Below are positions 14,752 through 22,589 of a DNA stretch of 25,821 nucleotides, piece after piece (the stretch's first letter is position 1; each line of letters starts with the position of its first letter). Below the pieces are notes generated by a model. It saw only the letters and a list, made by a program, of their open reading frames with translations. It ran no database searches and was not told the origin of the DNA. The position numbers and the translations under genes were made by a program. Source of the stretch: JBMNQS01 sp050944255 (GTDB lineage: Bacteria > Bacillota > Clostridia > Christensenellales > Maliibacteriaceae). Location: positions 1-25,821 of the forward strand of contig JBMNQS010000025.1 in assembly GCA_050944255.1 (NCBI GenBank), written 5' to 3'.

Positions 14752-15186
14752 TACAGAAAGCATGCAAGCTATGGACAAACCGCTGAAAAACGCCTTTGGC
14801 AAGGTGTCCTCATTTGGACAAGGGATTTCGAATTCCATCGTTTGTGATTTTCACAAAACAGATTTTACGTTTTTGCTAAAGCCTGTCCAGCTTTATCAGG
14901 ATAAGCAAAATACTATAAACGCCTATATGAAGCATTTTTAGGGATAGAAAACGGCCGAAACTAGACATGGGGGCTCGGATTTCGACCGTTGTTCATACCA
15001 AAAAAGATGTATTACGGCAACCATATAGTCGCCGCAGGCGGCGCGCGGCTTTTTGCGGAACAGGAGCAATGACAAAGCGTGCGAGATTTCGAGCGAAAAG
15101 AGCAACGCTCCGCCCGAAAACGAGCGGAGCGCAGTCCATTGCGACGTGTAATAGTTTGACTATTTAGATGACGCTGATTTCGGGCA
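14752..15186. other. Intergenic stretch without a supported gene
   Basis: A 56-codon plus-strand frame (14771-14941) has no ribosome binding site and no recognisable family. A hairpin, CGCTCCGC (15106-15113) with GCGGAGCG (15124-15131), lies farther right without a T run. The minus-strand frame across 15012-15332 only reads through the tRNA gene. No function can be assigned to this stretch. Confidence 0.5.
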
Positions 15187-15224
15187 ACAAAAATGCGCAA
15201 ACCGCGAAAGCAGCTTGCGCATTT
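15187..15224 (-). terminator. Terminator of tRNA-Arg
   Basis: A 10-bp perfect stem, AAATGCGCAA (15191-15200) and TTGCGCATTT (15215-15224), with a 14-nt loop runs into TTTTTG on the minus strand. It begins about 20 bp beyond the 3' end of the tRNA. A second small hairpin (GCGGCAA/TTGCCGC, 15229-15243) lies between them. Confidence 0.85.
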
Positions 15225-15243
15225 GGCTGCGGCAACTTGCCGC

Positions 15244-15319
15244 TGGTGCGCCTGGCGGGACTTGAACCCACGGCCTTTCGAGTCGGAGTCGAACGCTCTA
15301 TCCACTGAGCTACAAGCGC
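15244..15319 (-). tRNA. tRNA-Arg, anticodon CCG
   Basis: A 76-nt tRNA folds completely by eye: acceptor GCGCTTG with CAGGCGC, D stem GCTC/GAGC, anticodon stem TTCGA/TCGAA around loop CTCCGAC (anticodon CCG, reading CGG), a 5-nt variable loop, and T stem GTGGG/CCCGC with loop TTCAAGT. The discriminator base is A and the CCA end is encoded (15244-15246). It has its own promoter and terminator, so it is a single-gene unit. The position next to gene-poor DNA would suit an integration site, but no attachment repeat or integrase is visible. Confidence 0.97.
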
Positions 15320-15332
15320 AGATACAAGCCAT

Positions 15333-15361
15333 ATTCTATCATGGCGGAGGATTTTATACAA
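15333..15361 (-). promoter_or_regulatory. Promoter of tRNA-Arg
   Basis: Minus-strand TTGTAT (15356-15361), 17-bp spacer, TAGAAT (15333-15338). Transcription would begin about 7 nt before the mature tRNA. Confidence 0.6.
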
Positions 15362-15462
15362 GTGGGGCCGCAAAAATGCACCGGCGCGTTCAATGCCATC
15401 TGCATCGTCCAGTCAACTGCCCGATGCGCCGAGCAGCAAAACGGATTTTGTCCGCAAATATG

Positions 15463-15487
15463 AAAAAGCCGCCTTTCGGCGGCTTTT
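15463..15487 (-). terminator. Terminator of the cold-shock gene
   Basis: A 10-bp stem, AAAAGCCGCC (15464-15473) and GGCGGCTTTT (15478-15487), with loop TTTC is followed on the minus strand by a run of five T. It lies 12 bp past the cspA stop codon. Confidence 0.92.
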
Positions 15488-15499
15488 GGGTTCAAATAT

Positions 15500-15712
15500 T
15501 TAGCCGAGCTGAACGTTTACCGCGCGAAGCTTGCTGCTATCCTTGGGATCCGGCTCTGTGTCATAGATGACTTTCTGGCCTTCCGCTAAGGTTTTGAAAC
15601 CGTCGATCTGGATGGCCGAAAAATGCACAAAGACATCGTCTCCGCCGTTGTCGTTGGAAATGAAGCCGAAGCCCTTTTCCGCGTTGAACCATTTGACTGT
15701 ACCGTTGTTCAT
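15500..15712 (-). CDS. Cold-shock protein, CspA family
   Basis: A 70-residue single-domain cold-shock protein that binds single-stranded RNA and DNA and keeps transcripts unfolded. Both RNP motifs are clear: RNP1 KGFGFIS and RNP2 VFVHF, with the preceding GTVKWFNAEKG. The true start is the ATG at 15712, with GGAGG 7 nt upstream; the frame stays open for 41 more codons, but that part is the untranslated leader. The gene stands alone with a promoter about 130 bp upstream, so the mRNA has a leader of roughly 120 nt, as in csp genes whose translation is controlled by leader folding at low temperature. Confidence 0.96.
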   Translation of the reverse strand: MNNGTVKWFNAEKGFGFISNDNGGDDVFVHFSAIQIDGFKTLAEGQKVIYDTEPDPKDSSKLRAVNVQLG

Positions 15713-15839
15713 TATGGTACCTCCGTAAAAATAATGCTTTCTCCAAACTCTCAATAAAAAACACATGCTCATGCAAATCACTTTTAGCCAATGACTTACA
15801 TAGGACATGTGAGACAATTTGCGTTTAGAGATCAACTAC

Positions 15840-15868
15840 AATATAGCATGGAGGTACTGGGATGTCAA
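15840..15868 (-). promoter_or_regulatory. Promoter of the cold-shock gene
   Basis: Minus-strand TTGACA (15863-15868), exact 17-bp spacer, TATATT (15840-15845). The start would be near 15833, leaving an AT-rich leader of about 120 nt to the ATG at 15712. Confidence 0.75.
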
Positions 15869-16009
15869 TAGATATTTATATCCATCCGCATGAAAAGGTT
15901 TTAAAACCATAAAAACGACAATTTAGTAATTTTTTTGCGCGCGAGCGGGCCAAACGCTGTACAATAATCTTAAGTCATAACAAAAAGTGTGCAAAAAGGA
16001 GGCGGCGGC

Positions 16010-16219
16010 ATGTACAGCAATATGTATGGAGATCGTTTTTTGGTGGAGAAGGAGCGTGCGTCGGGCAGATGGGGGTTTGGCGTCAATGTTATTGTAGATA
16101 GGCAGACGGGCGTACAGTATCTTTATGTGTCCGCCGGTTACGGCGCGGGCATGTCGCCGCTTTTGGACAAGGACGGCAAGCCGCTTTTGCATGAGGATTT
16201 CCGCCGGGAAGGGCTTTAA
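16010..16219 (+). CDS. DUF6440 family small protein
   Basis: A 69-residue protein whose core, IVDRQTGVQYLYVSAGYGAG followed by PLLDKDGKPLL, is the pattern of the DUF6440 family: a predicted small beta-rich protein common in Firmicutes, of unknown function. The N-terminus is DRFLVEKERASGRWGFGV. The ATG at 16010 has an AAAGGAGG ending 7 nt upstream; the open frame begins seven codons earlier, but those codons contain the ribosome binding site. It is monocistronic. From 16220 to the degV promoter at 16459 I see no further gene and no clear terminator. Confidence 0.85.
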   Translation: MYSNMYGDRFLVEKERASGRWGFGVNVIVDRQTGVQYLYVSAGYGAGMSPLLDKDGKPLLHEDFRREGL

Positions 16220-16458
16220 AGGACGCGTTTGTTGATCGCCGTTTCTGGGCAAGAGGAAGCGGCGCTTTTCGATTTTCATTTGATAAAGGGACATGAGCCA
16301 TAAAGGGCGGCTGCGGGAAAAGGGGCGAAGCTCCTGCGCTTGCGGCGGCTCTTTATTGGACTTTAACTGCTTTCGGGCCTGCGCGCCGTCGGCCGGTAAG
16401 CGGCCTCTTGCGGCTCTTGACGATTAATGAATAATCTTAGAACAAAAAATAAAGGCTA

Positions 16459-16516
16459 TTGACAAAAGGCAATAAATGGATATAATATCCATAATACATG
16501 GTTTTTAAAACTATGT
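16459..16516 (+). promoter_or_regulatory. degV promoter with two palindromes
   Basis: Perfect consensus hexamers TTGACA (16459-16464) and TATAAT (16481-16486) are 16 bp apart. The -10 lies inside a perfect 8-1-8 palindrome, ATGGATAT-A-ATATCCAT (16476-16492). Just downstream a second inverted repeat, ACATGGTTTT/AAAACTATGT (16496-16516), has one mismatched pair. Both are placed where a repressor would block initiation. Confidence 0.75.
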
Positions 16517-16546
16517 TATAAAACATCAATCAATTGAGGTGTGACA

Positions 16547-17386
16547 ATGAAGTGGATGATCGTTGCAGACAGCGGCTGTGATATGACCGATGACTACGAA
16601 GGCGCGCCGGGCGCCGGGTTTGCTACCGTGCCCATGTCCATTGAGGTGGACGGCCGGGTGTTTAAAGATGACGAGCACCTGGATATGGACGAGTTTCTGC
16701 ACACCCTGAAAACCACCACGGGAACCAGCCGATCCGCCTGCCCGTCGCCGGATGAATGGATGGACCACTTTATGAAAGCCGATCAGACCATAGCGGTAAC
16801 CATGTCCAGCGGCATCAGCGGCACTTACAACAGCGCCCGTATGGCCATGGAAATGGTGCTTGAGAAACACCCTGAAAAAAAGATTCACGTCATCGATACG
16901 CTGTCCATATCCGGACAGGCCATGCTGGTGATTTGGAGAATCAACGAGCTGATCGGGGCCGGACACGGCTTTGAGAACATCGTACAGCTGGCGGAGGCCT
17001 ACAACAAGGAGCTGCGCGTCCTGTTTTCGCTGTGCAGCTACGATAATCTGATCAAAAACGGACGGCTGAATAAAATGGTGGGCCTCGCCGCTTCGAAGCT
17101 GAACTTTTACCTGATCGGCAAGGCGTCCGAAAAGGGCACGCTGCAGGTGATGGGTCCGGCCAGGGGCCTGTCCAAGGCGCTTGCGAAAATCGTGCGGGAA
17201 ATGGGCATTTTGAAAAACGTGGCCGGCAAGCCGGTGGTTATCACCCACTGCAACAATGCCTCGGCGGCGGAAAAGCTGGGGAAATTGGTGGAGGAAACCT
17301 ACCAGGGCGCCAAGGCGCTGGTGTATAAAATGCGCGGCCTGACCAGTTTTTACGCGGAGGAGTCGGGCATGATCATTGCCTTTTAA
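16547..17386 (+). CDS. DegV family fatty-acid-binding protein
   Basis: A 279-residue DegV protein. DegV proteins bind a fatty acid in a deep tunnel and, as FakB, present it to the FakA kinase; other members have no known partner. The N-terminal domain has MIVADSGCDM and the ligand-binding TSRSACPSPDEW and SSGISGTYNSAR segments. The C-terminal domain carries SLCSYDNLIKNGRLNK, close to the usual YLKKGGRI region, and ends HCNNASAAEKL...SFYAEESGMIIAF. Length is standard. ATG 16547 is chosen because GAGG lies 7 nt upstream; a GTG at 16541 is too close to it. No fakA is nearby, so a FakB role is possible but unproven. It ends at a strong terminator. Confidence 0.92.
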   Translation: MKWMIVADSGCDMTDDYEGAPGAGFATVPMSIEVDGRVFKDDEHLDMDEFLHTLKTTTGTSRSACPSPDEWMDHFMKADQTIAVTMSSGISGTYNSARMAMEMVLEKHPEKKIHVIDTLSISGQAMLVIWRINELIGAGHGFENIVQLAEAYNKELRVLFSLCSYDNLIKNGRLNKMVGLAASKLNFYLIGKASEKGTLQVMGPARGLSKALAKIVREMGILKNVAGKPVVITHCNNASAAEKLGKLVEETYQGAKALVYKMRGLTSFYAEESGMIIAF

Positions 17387-17442
17387 TGACGCAATGATTC
17401 GGGAGAGAAGGTGCCGGAGGGAACAGACGGCGCCCGGACATA

Positions 17443-17471
17443 GACGCGGACCGCGGTCCGCGTCTTTTTTT
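17443..17471 (+). terminator. Terminator of degV
   Basis: A 10-bp GC-rich stem, GACGCGGACC (17443-17452) and GGTCCGCGTC (17455-17464), with a 2-nt loop is followed by seven T (17465-17471). It lies about 55 bp beyond the degV stop codon. Confidence 0.92.
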
Positions 17472-17527
17472 GCGTGGGTTTAGGCGGTGATGCGGAGCCG
17501 GAGGCCTGACAGAACCGAAGAACGAAT

Positions 17528-17597
17528 AAAGTAGAAGAACTACTTTGCAAGATTGGAGAATTTATCCTTGACAAAACATTAACAAAGTGAATATAAT
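17528..17597 (+). promoter_or_regulatory. adhE promoter with Rex-like box
   Basis: TTGACA (17568-17573) and TATAAT (17592-17597) are 18 bp apart. An 18-bp element, TTGACAA-AACA-TTAACAA (17568-17585), overlaps the -35. It matches the Rex operator layout TTGTTAAnnnnTTAACAA with a perfect right half and two mismatches in the left. Rex represses adhE in many Gram-positive anaerobes when NADH is low. Upstream is a separate perfect inverted repeat, AAAGTAG/CTACTTT (17528-17546). The roughly 120-nt leader also holds a GGCC-bounded hairpin (17665-17690). Confidence 0.72.
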
Positions 17598-17715
17598 GAA
17601 CAGGGGCAAAGAATATCCAATAGGGACAAAAAAAGTCCCTTATACGCCCCGGCAAAAAGAAAAAGGCCGCATGCGCATGGCGCACAGGCCGTCAAATTTT
17701 AGGGGGGAAGAAAAA

Positions 17716-20313
17716 GTGGCCAATGAAAAGGAAAAGAAACCGGATGTAACGGCAATGATCGACCAGCTTGTCAAAAACGCGGAAGAGGCGCTTAAAGTCT
17801 ATATGCGGATGGACCAGCAGCAGGTGGACCACGTCGTCCATGAGATGACGCTGGCGGGCCTTGACAACCATATGCACCTGGCCAAGCTGGCGGCGCAGGA
17901 AACCGGCCGCGGCATCATGGAAGACAAGGTGATCAAAAACATATTCGCCACCGAGTACATCTGGCACGACATCAAAAGGCAGAAGACCGTGGGCATCATC
18001 GAGGAGAACGACATGGAGGGCTACGTGGAGGTGGCCGAGCCTGTGGGCATCGTGGCCGGCGTGACGCCTGTGACCAACCCCACGTCCACCACCATGTTCA
18101 AATCGCTGATCTGCACAAAGACGAGAAACCCCATCATCTTCGCGTTCCATCCCTCGGCGCAGCAGTGCTCCATGGAAGCCGCGCGGATCATGCGCGACGC
18201 GGCCATTGCCGCCGGCGCGCCGGAATATTGCGTGCAGTGGATCCAGACGCCGTCCCTTGAGGCCACGTCCGCGCTGATGAATCATCCCGGCGTATCGCTG
18301 ATTCTGGCCACCGGCGGCAGCGGCATGGTGAAATCCGCCTACAGCTGCGGCAAGCCGGCGCTGGGGGTGGGTCCCGGCAACGTGCCCTGCTACATCCACA
18401 AGAACGTGCAATTGGAGCGCGCCTGCACGGATTTGATCATCTCCAAGACGTTCGATCACGGCATGATCTGCGCCTCGGAGCAGGCGGTCATCGTGGATGA
18501 AGCCATTTCCAAGGACTTTGAGCGGATCATGAAGGAAAACCGCTGCTATTTCCTTAGTGAGGAAGAGACGCAGAAGCTCACCGAATACGTCATCAATCAG
18601 GAAAAGATGATGGTCAACCCCGCGGTAGTGGGGAAACCTGCTACCTGGATTGCGAAGAACGCCGGGCTTGACGTGCCCGAAGGCACCAAAATTCTTTTGG
18701 CGCCGCTTCCCGAGCCTTCTACCAAGTATCCGCTCTCGCTGGAGAAGCTGTCTCCGGTACTGGCCTACTTTATCTGCAAGGATGAAAAGCAGGGCTTTGA
18801 ATACGCCAATACCATGCTGGAACTCGGCGGGCTGGGGCACTCGGCGGTGATCCATACCGACGACGAGGCGCTGGCGGTCCGCTACGGGCAGGAGATGAAA
18901 GTCGGCCGGGTCATCGTCAATTCGCCGTCCTCCCAGGGGGCCATCGGCGATATCTACAACACCAATACCCCGTCGCTGACGCTGGGGTGCGGCAGCTTTG
19001 GCCACAACTCCACCACCAGCAACGTCTCCAGCGTCAACCTGATCAATAAAAAGCGCATTGCCTCCAGGAGGGTGAATATGCAGTGGTTTAAGATTCCGCC
19101 CAAAATTTACTTCGAGAAGGGCGCCGTACAGTACCTTGAGGTGATGCCGAATATCCAGAAGGCGTTCATCGTCACCGATCCCACCATGGTGAAGCTGGGC
19201 TATGTGGACAAGGTGCTCTACTACCTTCGCAAGCGCCGGCAGTACTGCCACTGCAAGATTTTCTCGGACGTGGAACCCGATCCCTCGGTGGAGACCATCT
19301 GGCGCGGCGTGGAGGCCATGAACGAGTTCGAGCCGGACGTGATCATCGCGCTGGGCGGCGGCAGCGCCATCGACGCGGCCAAGGGCATGTGGCTGTTCTA
19401 CGAGCACCCCGATACGGACTTCGACGGCCTGCGCCTGAAGTTCCTGGATATCCGAAAGAGGGCGTTCCACTTCCCGAACCTGGGCAAGAAGTCCCAGATG
19501 GTAGCCATTCCCACCACATCGGGCACCGGAAGCGAGGTCACCAGCTTCTCGGTGATCACCGACAAGAAGAACGGCAACATCAAGTACCCGCTGGCCGATT
19601 ACGAGCTGACGCCGGATGTGGCCATCATCGACCCGCAGTTCGTGGCCACACTGCCCAAGACCATCGTGGCGGACACCGGGCTTGACGTGCTGACCCACGC
19701 CGTGGAGGCCTACGTGTCGGTGCTGGCCTCGGACTACACCAACGGCCTGGCCATGAAGGCCATTGAGCTGGTCTTCAAGTACCTGCCCAGAAGCTACGAG
19801 AATCCTGAGGACTCCGTGGCCAGGGAGAAGATGCACAACGCCTCCAGCATCGCCGGCATGGCCTTCTCCAACGCGTTTTTGGGGATCAACCATTCACTGG
19901 CCCATAAGCTGGGCGGCGAGTTCCATATCCCTCACGGAAGGGCCAACGCCATACTCCTGCCCCACGTGATCGCCTACAATGCCGAATTGCCCACCAAGTT
20001 TGCCATCTTCCCCAAGTACGGACAGTATATGGCGCCGTACCGTCTGAGCCAGATAGCCAGGCAGCTTGGGTTCGGCGGGGACACCGAGGCCCAGCAGATC
20101 GAAAACCTGATCAAAGAGGTGAGGAACCTGATCCGCCGCCTGAACATGCCCATGAGCATCAGGGAATGCGGCGTGGAGGAGAAGGTGTTCCTGGAGACGG
20201 TTCCCAGCTTGGCAGAGCGCGCCTTTGAGGACCAGTGCACCACCGCCAACCCGCGCTATCCGCTGGTTGCCGAGCTGGAGGAGCTCTACAAGAAGGCCTA
20301 CTACGGGGAGTAA
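17716..20313 (+). CDS. adhE: Bifunctional acetaldehyde/alcohol dehydrogenase AdhE
   Basis: An 865-residue fused enzyme that reduces acetyl-CoA to acetaldehyde and then ethanol, consuming two NADH; it usually forms helical spirosomes. Residues 1 to about 440 are the CoA-acylating aldehyde dehydrogenase with catalytic C252 in GMICASEQ and the GVGPGNVPCYI segment. Residues about 455-865 are the iron-dependent alcohol dehydrogenase: NAD motif ALGGGSAIDAAK, PTTSGTGSEVT, and iron ligands D657 and H661 (GLDVLTHA), H726 (GINHSLAHKLG) and H740 (FHIPHG). The frame is open 43 codons earlier, but GTG 17716 is preferred: an AGGGGGGAAG lies 5-8 nt upstream and the length then matches the family. It is monocistronic and ends at a strong shared terminator. 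Confidence 0.97.
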   Translation: MANEKEKKPDVTAMIDQLVKNAEEALKVYMRMDQQQVDHVVHEMTLAGLDNHMHLAKLAAQETGRGIMEDKVIKNIFATEYIWHDIKRQKTVGIIEENDMEGYVEVAEPVGIVAGVTPVTNPTSTTMFKSLICTKTRNPIIFAFHPSAQQCSMEAARIMRDAAIAAGAPEYCVQWIQTPSLEATSALMNHPGVSLILATGGSGMVKSAYSCGKPALGVGPGNVPCYIHKNVQLERACTDLIISKTFDHGMICASEQAVIVDEAISKDFERIMKENRCYFLSEEETQKLTEYVINQEKMMVNPAVVGKPATWIAKNAGLDVPEGTKILLAPLPEPSTKYPLSLEKLSPVLAYFICKDEKQGFEYANTMLELGGLGHSAVIHTDDEALAVRYGQEMKVGRVIVNSPSSQGAIGDIYNTNTPSLTLGCGSFGHNSTTSNVSSVNLINKKRIASRRVNMQWFKIPPKIYFEKGAVQYLEVMPNIQKAFIVTDPTMVKLGYVDKVLYYLRKRRQYCHCKIFSDVEPDPSVETIWRGVEAMNEFEPDVIIALGGGSAIDAAKGMWLFYEHPDTDFDGLRLKFLDIRKRAFHFPNLGKKSQMVAIPTTSGTGSEVTSFSVITDKKNGNIKYPLADYELTPDVAIIDPQFVATLPKTIVADTGLDVLTHAVEAYVSVLASDYTNGLAMKAIELVFKYLPRSYENPEDSVAREKMHNASSIAGMAFSNAFLGINHSLAHKLGGEFHIPHGRANAILLPHVIAYNAELPTKFAIFPKYGQYMAPYRLSQIARQLGFGGDTEAQQIENLIKEVRNLIRRLNMPMSIRECGVEEKVFLETVPSLAERAFEDQCTTANPRYPLVAELEELYKKAYYGE

Positions 20314-20412
20314 TCATATCCCGCATCGAAAAGCCTTTATTCCGGCGGTTCTCTTTCCTTCTTTCCGCCGGATACATCCTGTAATGCAATGCGGCGCCTT
20401 TGGCCGGCGCCC

Positions 20413-20443
20413 AAAAAACCCGGGGCTATGCCCCGGGTTTTTT
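20413..20443. terminator. Bidirectional terminator between adhE and the NYN gene
   Basis: A perfect 14-bp stem, AAAAAACCCGGGGC (20413-20426) and GCCCCGGGTTTTTT (20430-20443), with a 3-nt loop. T runs on both strands allow it to stop adhE on plus and the convergent gene at 20466 on minus. Confidence 0.93.
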
Positions 20444-20465
20444 CGTTACGTATATTATTGTGCCA

Positions 20466-21440
20466 TTATCTTTCGATAGGTGCGTCGCTCTCCAGCACCT
20501 CCAGAATTTCACCCTGCAATTGCCCGGAGGTATCCTTGGAGACGGAGAACTTGACCACGACGCCGGGATACAGCGCGTCGGCACTGATGCCGGGGGCCCG
20601 ATTGGTGATATGGAAAAAGACGTTGCTGGGCGGCATGAAGATGAAGCCGTAAGCCCCGTGATAGGACAGTATGGAGGAGGTGTAGACCCGGCCGGGAGCC
20701 GCCTCGGAGCTGGAGGGAAGCTCCTGCGCCGAAAGGGCGGAGGCATCCGTATGCCGCTGGGCGTATTCGGTGGAGACGAACAGATTGTCGATCAGTTCAT
20801 CGCCCGCCTGGGCACGGTCGATGATGTCCACCATGTCCACCGGGTAGATCACCGAATCCTGCAGCGCCTTGGAGATGCGCGTCTGGCGCAGCAGACCGGC
20901 ATCGTCGGTGTACTGGAAGCTCCAGGATAGTACCATCACCTTGGTGCCAAGGGCGGTGAGCTTGCGGGTCAGAGGCACGTAGTCCCCGTCGGAGGCGATC
21001 AATACCAGCACGTCGAACTGCTTGTACAGCGTCAGTTCGTAGGCCTCCAGCGCCAGGGAGACGTCCACGCCCTTTTCGTGGTACTGTCCGTCGGGCGTGC
21101 GGGAAAGGGGCAGGTAATGGGTGGTGATGTTCTCGCTCATGAGGATATCGTCGAAGATGCGCTCATTGTACAGGTTGTTGTTGTCCTGGGCGTCCTGGGC
21201 CGAGAAGCGGCCGCGGAAATAGTGGGCCTCGATGATGTGCACGTCGAAAGCGCCCACGCCCTCCAGCTCGGCGATATGGCGGCAGATGAACTCGTGCAGC
21301 CCGCCGATGGAGATGCGGCTTTTGCGCGGATGCCGGTACGCGTAGTGGTTGCTGACGTTGAAGAAGTACTGCCCGTCGTAAAACACGCCGACCTTAAAGA
21401 GCCTCGACGGGCCGGTTTGCCTGCGCTGATTTGAATACAT
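20466..21440 (-). CDS. NYN/LabA-like domain protein with cold-shock-like C-terminus
   Basis: A 324-residue protein with two parts. Residues about 14-210 form a NYN (LabA/DUF88) PIN-like domain, a predicted metal-dependent RNase fold. Its acidic positions are visible: D22 in VGVFYDGQYFF, D126 in KGVDVSLALEAY, and D151/D153 in IASDGDYVPL. Residues about 255-317 look like a cold-shock or S1-like OB fold (YHGAYGFIFMPPSNVFFHITN, then a closing strand), which would bind RNA. A Ser/Ala-rich linker joins them. The likely role is RNA cleavage or surveillance; the target is unknown. ATG 21440 follows a GGGGGG; the frame is open 15 codons earlier without a ribosome binding site. It is transcribed alone, convergent with adhE. 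Confidence 0.88.
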   Translation of the reverse strand: MYSNQRRQTGPSRLFKVGVFYDGQYFFNVSNHYAYRHPRKSRISIGGLHEFICRHIAELEGVGAFDVHIIEAHYFRGRFSAQDAQDNNNLYNERIFDDILMSENITTHYLPLSRTPDGQYHEKGVDVSLALEAYELTLYKQFDVLVLIASDGDYVPLTRKLTALGTKVMVLSWSFQYTDDAGLLRQTRISKALQDSVIYPVDMVDIIDRAQAGDELIDNLFVSTEYAQRHTDASALSAQELPSSSEAAPGRVYTSSILSYHGAYGFIFMPPSNVFFHITNRAPGISADALYPGVVVKFSVSKDTSGQLQGEILEVLESDAPIER

Positions 21441-21483
21441 GTTTATCCCCCCTTTAGCTGATCGGTACGCACGGTACATTTCC

Positions 21484-21501
21484 ATTATACCCTATAGGGT
21501 A
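21484..21501 (-). promoter_or_regulatory. Palindrome at the -10 of the NYN gene
   Basis: On the minus strand a TATAAT (21484-21489) overlaps a perfect 14-nt palindrome, TACCCTATAGGGTA (21488-21501), 45-60 bp before the start codon. No good -35 sits 17 bp upstream of this -10. A TTGACA lies farther away (about 30 bp), so either the promoter is activator-dependent or the palindrome is a repressor site. Confidence 0.5.
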
Positions 21502-21554
21502 AAGTTAAAACACATTTTATGTCAAGCGGCTGTAAAACCGCCGGAGGCGGTATC

Positions 21555-21578
21555 AAAAAGGGGCCTGGAGGCCCCTTT
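21555..21578 (-). terminator. Terminator of the PfkB operon
   Basis: A 9-bp stem, AAAGGGGCC (21557-21565) and GGCCCCTTT (21570-21578), with a 4-nt loop continues on the minus strand into a run of five T. It lies about 55 bp past the stop codon of the last PfkB gene and separates the operon from the NYN gene. Confidence 0.88.
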
Positions 21579-21632
21579 AATGTCCGCGCGCAGGATGCGG
21601 CGGTATGAATCTGTCCTTAAGCGGGCCGAGGG

Positions 21633-22577
21633 TCAATCCAGCGAGCGTCCGCTGTCTTCCACCAGCTTTTTCAAGGTATCGAAGTCTTTCATGCCGGCCA
21701 CGGTGCCCACTTCGCTGATGACGAAGCAGGCGGCTGCGCTGGCGATGTGGCCGCAGGCCTCGATGGAGTAGCCGCGCTTGTAGGCCGAGACGAAGGCGGC
21801 GCAGAAGGCGTCGCCGGCGCCGGTGGTGTCCACCGGAGTGCCCTCAAGCAGCGTGGGAATCCGGTAATCGTTTTCAAAGTCGGTGAGATAGACGCCCCGG
21901 GCGCCCAGCTTGACGCCGAACACTTTCAGTCCGTAGGGGCGGAAAAACTCTTTCATTTCCACCGGATCGGTGAGGCCGCAGACCCTGGAGACCTCGTAAT
22001 CGCTGGGGATGAAGATATCGCAGTGGTGCAGCGGCTCCTGAATCTTGGGCAGCCAGATGTCGTCGTGATCCACCGTCAGGTCCATGCTGGTAGTCTTTCC
22101 GGCTGCATGGGCGCGGCGAAAAAGTTTGGCCACGCCTTCGCCGTCCATGCTGGTCAGGCGCATGGCGCTGGCGATATGCACGTGATCGCACCAGGCGATG
22201 TCCTCGTTGGTGACGTCGCTCTCGCGCAGGTCCTCGTTGCTGCCGGGGCGGTAGCAGAAGCTGCGCTCTCCGTCGGAGGCGATGAGCACCACCGTGCTGG
22301 AGGTATTGACGCCCCTCTGGATGCGGATATGGCCGGTGTCCACGTTTCGGCCCTTTAAAATTTCAAGCAGCTGGCGTCCGAATATGTCGTCGCCCACCAC
22401 GCCTATAAGCCGCGGCTCGTCGCCTAAAACCACCAGATCGCTGGCGGCGTTGGACGCGTCGCCGCCGCCCATGATTTGCAGCAGTTCGATGCGGGTGGTG
22501 CCAAGTTCAAAAATGTCTTTGGGCACGGGCTTTACGGTGATGTCGCAGACCACGGTGCCGACGCAGAGGATTTTCAT
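21633..22577 (-). CDS. PfkB-family carbohydrate kinase, paralogue 1
   Basis: A 314-residue ribokinase-fold protein, last gene of the operon. Enzymes of the family transfer phosphate from ATP to a hydroxyl of a sugar or nucleoside. The substrate-binding glycines are in MGGGDASNAASDLVVLG (about 37-52), which keeps the Asn. The GDD of motif VVGDDIFG is present. The anion hole and catalytic base are DTTGAGD at 250-256, with D256 as base. The paralogues share a TTSMD segment (162-166 here). The specific substrate cannot be read. Start ATG 22577 has AGGAG 8 nt upstream, 12 bp after the preceding gene. All known catalytic positions are intact. Confidence 0.92.
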   Translation of the reverse strand: MKILCVGTVVCDITVKPVPKDIFELGTTRIELLQIMGGGDASNAASDLVVLGDEPRLIGVVGDDIFGRQLLEILKGRNVDTGHIRIQRGVNTSSTVVLIASDGERSFCYRPGSNEDLRESDVTNEDIAWCDHVHIASAMRLTSMDGEGVAKLFRRAHAAGKTTSMDLTVDHDDIWLPKIQEPLHHCDIFIPSDYEVSRVCGLTDPVEMKEFFRPYGLKVFGVKLGARGVYLTDFENDYRIPTLLEGTPVDTTGAGDAFCAAFVSAYKRGYSIEACGHIASAAACFVISEVGTVAGMKDFDTLKKLVEDSGRSLD

Positions 22578-22589
22578 AGGGGGGACTCC

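Noticed and set aside
14771..14941. 56-codon plus-strand frame starting MDKPLKNAFGK
   Set aside because: No ribosome binding site, no promoter and no recognised family; kept only as a remark on the intergenic stretch.
15187..15319. tRNA-Arg as an integration site of a mobile element
   Set aside because: No integrase, no duplicated tRNA end and no element boundary could be found in the window.
15012..15332. 106-codon minus-strand frame over the tRNA
   Set aside because: It reads through tRNA-Arg and its terminator; the VDRAFDSDSKGRGFKSR stretch is the usual false translation of a tRNA.
17692..19893. 733-codon open frame antisense to adhE
   Set aside because: It mirrors the codon pattern of adhE in GC-rich DNA, has a low-complexity His/Gly/Val-rich translation and no family resemblance. 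AdhE on the other strand is certain.
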